Below, piece after piece: positions 56,151 to 64,000 of a DNA stretch of 64,000 nt. The stretch's first letter is position 1. The number at the start of each line of letters is the position of its first letter. Origin of the DNA: Cinnamomum chago (taxonomy: Eukaryota; Streptophyta; Magnoliopsida; Laurales; Lauraceae); NCBI GenBank assembly GCA_038049695.1, contig CP142455.1:34075501-34139500 (forward strand), in the 5' to 3' direction. The translations under genes and the position numbers were made by a program. The notes under the pieces were generated by a model. The model worked only from the letters and a program-made list of their open reading frames with translations. It was not told the origin of the DNA and made no database searches.

Positions 56151-57624
56151 ATAATGTCACTAGTGGTGCCTCTAAAAGATTGGGTTATGCTAAATTTAAA
56201 TTTTATGGAAGCAAGTTATGGTCATCAAATGTCCACAAGAATACTTGCATGTATTTAAACCAAATAGTTGGAACTTAGCATATCACCCAAGATACGCAGA
56301 ACTAAGAAAGGCGACATAAAAAAAAGGGAGATTTTCTGTACGGTCACCTACAGTAGCACATATCCCTCCCCTGTTATCAAAGTTCAGCATATTACCAAGA
56401 CGTTCTCCGTACAGCCCGCAAATTATGTTGCGATATCCCAAAGAGACAGGTTAAAAGCCAACGAATGCATTTCTGTTTATAAATGCTTTCCGTTCCGTTG
56501 CTTTCGTCAATCTCTAGCTTAGGTTATCTACTTCTCTGCTCTTTTAAGCGTTGCTTCTGCCACATATTAAGTGATTTCTTTTGCATGTCAACCTTAGGCC
56601 ATTATCATAAATAGCAATTGAATCTCCACCCACATCTTTGTCTAAGGTATTTATTCCATGTTTCCCACCTTGTATGTATCTCCCTCTTATTTATTGTATT
56701 ATTTTTTTCTTCTTTTGTGTCTTTTGAAAAAAAAAGTTAGAATACAAGGAATCCCACTTGTAGAAACATTTGAAATATTTTGTGTAAATATTAATAGTGA
56801 CCTTAGGTTGGACTTGTGGTGCCTCATTTTTTTATGAACATCCTGTTGTTAATATATTAAAAAATCCCCTTGTTCTCACCATGAATTACCAACAACTGGA
56901 TTTGGCCTGGACGTCTAGTTGCAAAAAACAATGAGGCATGTCTTGTTCATCCCGTCCTACGGTGGGCCCCAGTACAAATTCTGTATAAATGTCCACATAT
57001 TCTTTTAGCATTTGCCTGTTATTGTGCCATTACAGACACCATTTTGATCATTATCTTAAACTGCTAATGATTTTTTTAATGCTATATATAAGTAAATGGT
57101 TTAGATTCTTTAGTAGTTATCAACAAATGGTGATATTCATTAGATGAACGGTCTTGATTGATTTCACAATTATTTTATTTAAATGGGTGTTTTATGGTGT
57201 GTATATATATACTTTTGCTAAATGTAGAGAATTAGTACCAATGAGATGTAAAATAAATTTGCTAAAATATCTAGTGTAGAATTGATTAAGATAATGCATT
57301 TATTTACTTTTTTAAAGGACAATGCATTGTTATTTGTTTGTTAATGTTATAGAAATATGTAGCTTCATGATATCCTAAATGTCACTGCTTAGATTTTAAC
57401 TTTTTTAATTTTCCATGTATCCATATAGTAGTTTTTTATTTTACATATAACAACCTTCAAATCGTAGTAATTCCAAACATTCATCTTATTTACTAAAAAA
57501 ACACTTATTCCGATATTTATTTTTAGACGTCAAATCTTCATGGATTATATGGATGTTTGTGGGTAACTTCAAAAATATTCAAAAGTAAATCTTATTATTT
57601 GAAATTTGTGTTCTACTTCGTAGG
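56151..57624. other. No gene seen; probable 5' region of the MULE
   Basis: Contains GGGAGATTTTCTGTACGGTC near 56.32 kb, which could be a MULE terminal inverted repeat, but the opposite end is not in view. The rest is AT-rich, with no coding exon. Confidence 0.3.
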
Positions 57625-60138
57625 ATGGATAATACTGAGATATGTATAATATGCCATTATAATGGTATATTAGACGTAAGCAATGCACTGCCAGTCTACA
57701 TTGGCGGTGAGCAGAAGGTAATATGGGTTGATATCAGTATAACTTTCAATCAACTACTCGGAAAGATAAACGAAGAAACTGGTTGGGAGCTTCATGATGA
57801 GCATATAAATATGCAATATCAGTTTCATAATGGCCGAAGCTTCACGTTCATAACCATAAGAAGTGATGATGATCTCCATCGGATGTTTAGATTATTCCAA
57901 AATGGAAGTCAAGCTATATTTATGTATTTGCATTCAAATAGTGAAGCAAGTGCAAGTCGACAACCATCACATCTAAGGTCTACATACGCTCGGCCTAACA
58001 GCCCGCGAGGGAATAGACCGTCATTTAATTTGAACAGGTACCACCACAACCCATCATAACAAATGTAGTAACTGCTGATCTGTTTAATAGCTTATTTTAG
58101 TTATGTTACTGATTGTTTTATGACAAGGTGATTCACGCAGGGGGAATTTGATGACATATATAAATACCACAAACTTTTCCAACGGTGAAAAGGATACAGG
58201 TGGCCCTTCAACAAGAGAGGATGTTTACAGGTTTGGTTCGCTATACATCTAATATGATTATATTTTGTAATTTATATATGATTGACTATTTGCCATGCAG
58301 GTGCGACGTCTCATCTTATCCTGTTCGAAGCCAGTTTGACCTGAACACGCCTGTTGTACCTCATGATAACCCATTTGCAGACGCCATGCTTGAAGATTTA
58401 ATAGCTCCCATTAATCTTGCAGAAGATGAAAATGAAAAATTCTCTAATAGAAGGGATGAATTTGTCATGGATTGGATGGAAACGGAAACAGTATCCAAAA
58501 TTCCTTGTTTTGATGGAGGGTGCAATGTAGTGGAGGAGGGGGCTAAAAATGATGAAGATGATTTTGATATTGATGTTGACCCTAGAGAATATATATTGCA
58601 AAATGGCATAGGACCAGGAAGAACATGGCATGACCAGGAAGAACATGGCATGCACAAGAAGGATTGGGTCATGCATCAAATGTTGTGAGTGTAGAAGATG
58701 TTATTGATACTTTAGTTCCTGATGATGACCATATTGGTGTGGATCACCATGAGGCATCTTTTCGTGAAATGTGGAATGGAAGACGGTTTCAAACTCGTGA
58801 ATCATTTAGGAATGCATTGAGAAAATTTGCAATGTACAGTAATTTTGAGCTTCATTGGGTGAAAAGGTCTATGACAGAATTAAGTGGAAGGTGTGGTGAT
58901 CATCAATGTCCTTGGCGCATCCATGGATCTATCTTGCAGTCCGGCCCTGAGTTTATTGTGCGAACTTATTCAGAAAAACATACTTGTTCGAAGCCAATGA
59001 TGGGACTCGCACATTCTCAGGACACATCGGCGTTGATTGCCGATTGGATAAAAGAACGGTTGCGTATCCATCCAAGTTACACTCCATAAGAAATTGCGAC
59101 AGACTTTCAATTAGAGTTTGGCATCCATATCAACTACAGGAAAGCTTGGCTAGCAAAAGAGAAAGCATTGATTGACATACGTGGTTCTTATGAAGATTCA
59201 TACAGAATCCTGCCTAGTTATTGTATTGAACTAGAAAGGACAAATCCAGGCAGTGTGTCTCATCTGATCAGGGAAGATGATGATTCATTCCAGAGGTTAT
59301 TTTGGGCTTTTGGCTCAAGTATTCGCTCTTTCAAGAGTTCATTACGCCCATTAATAGCTGTTGATGGTGCCCACCTTCGTGGAAAATACCCTGGAGTTTT
59401 GTTTGTTGCTGTGACATATGATGGAGACCGTAAGTTATTTCCAGTCGCCTTTGCCATAGCCGAGATAGAAGATAGAGATACCTGGGAATGGTTCCTTGCA
59501 GAGTTGGATGTGAACTTAGGGCCCTTTCCAAATTTAACCATTGTATCTGATAGACAAAAAGGTCTCATACGAGCCGTTCAAGAGCGTTTTCCTCACGCTA
59601 GTCATACCTACTGCATGCGTCATATATCAGCAAACTTTAAAGAGAAGTACAAGAACGAGGCTCTGATGGTTAAATTTTGGAATGCAGCAAGAGCATATAG
59701 GCGGGTTGATTATGAGAGATATATGGCTGAAATAAAGGATCTGGATGAAGGTGCATTCAAATGGATTGAAGACATTGGGCCGCATCACTGGGCAAATGTA
59801 TTTGTAAAAGGGCGACGGTATGACATGATCACAACCAATATTGCGGAATGCACGAATAGTTTATTGAAAGAGGCTAGGGAGTATCCAATCACAAAACAAG
59901 TTGAGGCCGTACGGTGTAAACTAATGGAATTTTATGATGTACGCCATCGCAGTTCACTTGGCTTGCGTACAAGACTAACTCCATATGCCGAGAAAATACT
60001 GAGCAAAGAATCTAAAGATGCACGTCGGTTGGGAGTCCGACCTGCAAGCCAATTCGAATACCAGGTTCACTATTCCGAATACATTGATTTGGTGCATCTT
60101 GATTTGCGATCTTGTTCTTGCCGGAAGTGGGATGTCTT
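57625..60138 (+). pseudogene. MULE (Mutator-like) transposase gene, broken
   Basis: Exon 1 (57625-58059) reads MDNTEICIICHYNGILDVSN, a PB1-like N-terminus common in plant MULEs. After an intron, an acidic region (58.3-58.65 kb) leads to the MuDR N-terminal DNA-binding domain (FREMWNGRRFQTRESFRNAL, CGDHQCPWRIHGS, EKHTCSK) and the MULE DDE domain (LIAVDGAHLRGKYPGVLFVA, FPNLTIVSDRQKGLIRAVQE, HTYCMRHISANF, NIAECTNSLLKEAR), then the start of the SWIM finger (SCSCRKWDVF). Three lesions: a 20-bp tandem duplication (58613-58632 / 58633-58652) shifts the frame, a TAA replaces a codon at 59088-59090, and an LTR insertion at 60139 removes the end of the SWIM finger. Confidence 0.88.
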
Positions 60139-60684
60139 TGTTAGGGATTTTGTATTTGCAATTTGATGGATGCATTAACATATTCACATCATTTGAATTT
60201 ACACTCATGCATTGTTTTAGAAAATCTTGAAATCTGGTTTTATACATGCATTGCTTTTAAGATTTGTAAAAGTATTGTTTTATGCATGTTTTGTTTCTAA
60301 ACTTGGATGCATTGGTTTTAGAATTCAAACTCTTTTGAAAACCTAATTCTTTGTGCATTATATTTGGAAAATCATATTGAGAATTTAGGTTTGTGCCTTG
60401 CATACATTCATCACTTTCTGAATCATCTTTGTATGCATTTTCATATGAAAAGAGTTTTTAGAAATCAAGCTAGCCTTTGGATTTAAAGTTTCGAATCTAT
60501 TTAGGCTTTGTGTGTTTCATGTTTTTTAAACATCTTAAGTTGATTTAAAACATGTTACCAAGCTTGGTTTAGTGGCCAAAAAATCCCCTCCAAAGAAAAC
60601 CTTCAAATATGCAAATGTTGGAATTTGGGGTCCCGGCAGTGTCGCCGGTCGACCGGCGCAGAGGTCCCAGTCGACCGGGAACAC

Positions 60685-63662
60685 TGTAAGACCCCGACCC
60701 GAGTGAACCCGATTAGTGCTAATTAAGTTGCGTGTTAGTGGTAAGCTTGATTAGTGTTTTTGATCTAGTTGGGTTTGGAATAACCTTGTTTCTAGTTTTG
60801 GGCTTTTCAGAGTGATTGGTAGCTTGTGGGGCCCTTTGGGGGTTTCCCTTTTTGGCTTTGCGTTTTCTTGCGAGATTTTTCCGATTGGTTGTGAATTGTG
60901 TTTTTGGCCCGTTGCATTCATCTTGTGGATTCTTACAACTTTCATGTTGATCCCGTGTCCATTCGAGGCCCCGAAACCCGATTTTCATAGCCCGGAGGGC
61001 AAAACAGTCATTGCACACCAAATCTGTATCCAAAACTTGATATTCTCGTAAACCGCGAAACATACACTTTTTGGAAACTAGATATTTCGACGAACATTTC
61101 TTCCTTCTTCGTCGAATTCATCCGTGGACCCGAGAGAGATGATTTCAGTCCATTTAGCTTCTTAAGTTGTGGGACCCAAACCTCTCAATGGTTAACAAGA
61201 GGAACCCTTCCCTTCTTCCTCCATTTTCATGTTCCAGCACACTTGAGTCTAGGGTTTTGCTAGCAAGTTTCTCTTCTTCTTCTTGCTTCTTCATCTCTAA
61301 TCCTCACCAATATCGCATCAAACTCAAAATGGAGATTGCCAATCTCTTCCCCATCTCACAAGCTTCATCTTGATACCATTTTTGGAGGAACCCATCAATC
61401 TTGAGATCTTCCTTGAACTAGTTCTTCTCATTTGAAGGTCATCCAAGTAAGTGATCCCTCTCATCTTCTAGACTTTTAATCTTCTAGCCTTAGGGAAGCT
61501 ACATTTGCATTATTGGAAGTTCTTTCATTTTCATTCCTTGTGTAACCCATTTTAGGGTTGTTTTTGGGGTTTTTGATTGTAGCTTGGCTTTGAGCAATAG
61601 AAGTGATTAGAGGCTTGATTTTGGCTAGCTTGGACTTGAGGCAAGTGAATGTTTGGATGTTTTTTAGTTTGAAATGGTTTGGTGAAGTATTTATGGTTTT
61701 CATGTTTTCATTGATTACTTTCATTGATTTTTCTATGGTTGAAATAAATGATCTCTACACATCTTGATAGCCTCATTTAATGTCTTGGAATCATGTGTTT
61801 AAGTCTCCTTGTTCATAGTTAATTGTGGTTGTTGAGGTATTGGAAGGAAAGGAAACAAGAAGGAGAAAAATCAAGTTCCCGGGCATGCTTCACGCCCAGT
61901 GCCGATCGATCGGACCTACAGGCCGATCGATCGGTCTGACTTTTAACTGTAAGGCTTTTTGGACCGATCGATCGGCCGAACGATCGGACCCTACGTATTT
62001 CTGGTACAGTGGGTTTTGAAATTTATTTTTTTTGTGGACTTTGGCTACCCTCGTTGGACTCACTTGACCATATGTGAGAGTGTCTTGAGCCGATGCTCTT
62101 CACGGTTGGTCCGGGATGCATCGAAGTTCAATCGATTCAATCTTGAACGGGATGGAACGACACGATATCCTCTTCATACCTAAATGCAAAGTCTATTTCC
62201 TTGGGTATCGTGAATTCTATTCCTTTCGGTGACTGAGTGGGTTGCTCGATGGTTCCGGGTTGACATCCTACTTAGGGTGGACCGTTTATAGTCTTGTTTT
62301 CCTATCATAATATCTAGTTATAACCATAAGCTCAATTTAAGTTTTAAAAGTCGTAAAAGTGCATAAGGAGCCCAGAATGTCTTCAAACTCAAGCAGTACC
62401 AAGTAATGGCTATAATTGACATACGGGACCCCTATTCACTTAAATAGATCTTGAAATCAATATTTCCCGGAATTGTAATAGTTCGTTTTATTCCTTCATT
62501 TCCAAGATTTACCTTACATGACCTGTTTTCCCGAAAGCTTGAAGGTTACACTAGTAACATGAACTTGTCCCGAAGAGTATTGCCCGATATGAAATGAAAG
62601 TGATACATTGAATATTCTTGCCCGTGCATTGATTTACTTGTACTTGATTTACTTGCATATGTATCGATGTGTTATTTAACCTATGTGTCGGCATCACTAA
62701 GCTTGGATACCTTGTCGGTTTGATCCACCGACTTGGAAATCCCTCTCCCGTCCCGCCAGCTGCAGTTTGGATCTCGATACCCGGTCATTACCGTGGTCCC
62801 GTCCCGATACCCGGTTCGCTACCGTGGTCCCGCTCCCGTATATTTATATTGTATATATGTTTACGTTGCTTCTCCTCACCTTGTGTGACTGAGATCAACG
62901 TCCCGTGATACCGTTGTCACTTTAGTGACAGAGGATTTAGCTCTATGTGATTGCCACCTTGTTATTCCCGATTTCCTTGGTTACCTCGTATGTTTTATCT
63001 TGTTTACATGTTTCTAGCAAATGATTTACCTATTTTATGAGAGTTCTTGCTTTAACAGATTTCCTTGCTTTTCGAGATATTTCATCTATTACATGTTGTT
63101 GTATCTTCTCACTCTCTTGCCAGACCGTTGTGTCTGATACTTTGCTTTGATACTCAGGTCCCGTTGCCGGTTTCCTTGAGGAGGAGCCGGAGGAGGCGGT
63201 AGGTGAGCTGCAGCCTCTAGTTGAGTGGCGTGCTGACGATGTCATGTAGACATCGGGTTGCCAAGAGGCGTAACATTTTGGGGAGGACTTGTTAACTATT
63301 CTTTGGGTTATTATTTTGTAATATTGGCCTTTGTTGGCCTCTAATTTTGGGGAATGTAACTAAATGATATTTTGTCTAACTTTAACAACTATTGGGAAAC
63401 ATGCTATAGATCATTGCTCTTTCTGATACAGTTTTGATATTTGATGTTAATGCTTGCATGACTAGAGATAGTCTTACTATTTGATTTGCTACACGCTTCC
63501 GCACTAAAAAGAAATATTCATGCAAGGTTTAGATATCCTCACCGCGGACACCTGTGGGAAATTAAATAAGTTCTATATTGTGGATGGAGATAATCATCAT
63601 CAATCATCATCCACTCATTAGTCCCGATCCCGGATTGGGATTCCCGGTCCGGGGTCGCGACA
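60685..63662. mobile_element. LTR-B solo LTR, copy 2, with 5-bp target duplication
   Basis: A 2.98-kb unit, TGTAAGACCCCGACC... to ...GGGTCGCGACA, flanked by AACAC at 60680-60684 and 63663-63667. Long blocks match LTR-B copy 1 (for example CGTAAAAGTGCATAAGGAGC near 62.35 kb and the GATCCACCGACTTGG region near 62.72 kb). It is a solo LTR nested in LTR-C copy 3. It lacks the ~90-bp array of copy 1. Confidence 0.92.
61902..61975. repeat. LTR-B copy 2 palindrome cluster
   Basis: The 12-bp palindrome CCGATCGATCGG occurs at 61902-61913, 61923-61934 and 61964-61975, followed by a partial CGATCGG. The equivalent place in copy 1 holds GGCGTCCAGACGCC instead. Confidence 0.85.
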
Positions 63663-64000
63663 AACACTACAGGCAGAAAGGGGCCCTGGCGCACCAACGG
63701 TCAGAAATATGACCGTTGTGTGATCCCGGTCGACCGAGACCTGTTTGCAGGTCGACCGAGGACTAGCCGTTGGGCACTTTTTGATATAAAAATGAGTTCT
63801 TTCCTTTGTCAATGGTTGGAGATTTTGAAGACTCTTTTGAGGAGCTTTGAGACAAGACAAAGGGGATGAACTAAGAGAGACCAAAGAGTCATTTGGTGAG
63901 CTAAAGCTTGGATTAATGAAGTTAAATCTCTAAGTAAGCTCTACCTCTCTTAATCATAGTTTACATGCTTTGTTTAAGTTATTGGTAAATGATTTTGAGC

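Larger units (their letters stand above)
60139..64000 (+). mobile_element. LTR-C copy 3, split by LTR-B and running off the window
   Basis: Starts TGTTAGGGATTTTG in the MULE SWIM region. 60139-60684 and 63668-64000 together follow LTR-C copy 1 in order. TATAAA lies at 63785-63790, with CGGTCGACCG at 63727-63736 and an exact MSA consensus on the minus strand at 63764-63774. A 16-bp palindrome around GTCGAC lies at 60643-60658. Whether an interior and a second LTR follow cannot be seen. Confidence 0.88.

Noticed and set aside
58361-58679. Minus-strand frames of about 100 codons
   Set aside because: Antisense shadows of the acidic region of the MULE transposase.

Overview
This is a gene-poor, transposon-stacked stretch of an angiosperm nuclear genome. 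The evidence is intron-split coding pieces with GT/AG borders, CACTA (En/Spm) transposase genes of plant type, plant LTR retrotransposons with tRNA-Asp and tRNA-iMet primer sites, a plant MULE, and exons of plant gene families (BEL1-like homeodomain, neprosin/DUF239, 2-oxoglutarate dioxygenase, SMG7-like). I cannot name the species. I see no complete, clearly functional host gene, and no tRNA, rRNA or CRISPR.

Layout, left to right. 1-4.3 kb: the 3' part of a decayed CACTA element (CACTA-1) with TNP2-like and TNPA-like genes. 4.4-8.3 kb: host-gene pieces (two unrecognised exons, a neprosin/DUF239 piece, a 2-oxoglutarate dioxygenase exon) mixed with LINE debris. 8.3-17.6 kb: a minus-strand LTR retrotransposon without visible polymerase (LTR-A), holding a solo LTR of another family (LTR-C, 12.8-14.5 kb). 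17.6-19.0 kb: a small CACTA-like element carrying a perfect 121-bp hairpin. 21.8-22.8 kb: a third, different TNPA-like fragment. 23.3-50.45 kb: a 27-kb CACTA element (CACTA-2) with both ends, a 3-bp target duplication, subterminal repeats, a TNP2 transposase gene split by a solo LTR (LTR-B), a TNPA-like gene, and pieces of at least four host genes. 50.5-54.6 kb: a minus-strand copia-type element (gag and 5' LTR) into which CACTA-2 appears to have jumped. 54.6-56.2 kb: a further LTR-like remnant. 57.6-60.1 kb: a MULE transposase gene broken by another LTR-C copy, itself split by a second LTR-B solo LTR (60.7-63.7 kb).

Most notable observations. (1) CACTA-2 contains exons of methionine aminopeptidase 1, a BEL1-like homeodomain protein, a GNAT acetyltransferase and an SMG7-like protein, all on the strand opposite to its own genes, two of them inside one intron of its TNPA-like gene. 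(2) LTR-C promoters carry pairs of GGTCGACC-centred palindromes and near-consensus mitosis-specific (MSA, AACGG-core) motifs just upstream of a TATA box. (3) LTR-B copies hold palindromes of unrelated sequence inside a hypervariable block between conserved flanks. The nesting gives a relative order of events: the MULE is older than LTR-C, which is older than LTR-B at the right edge; the copia-type element is older than CACTA-2, which is older than LTR-B in the centre; the 2-oxoglutarate dioxygenase exon is older than LTR-A, which is older than the LTR-C solo.
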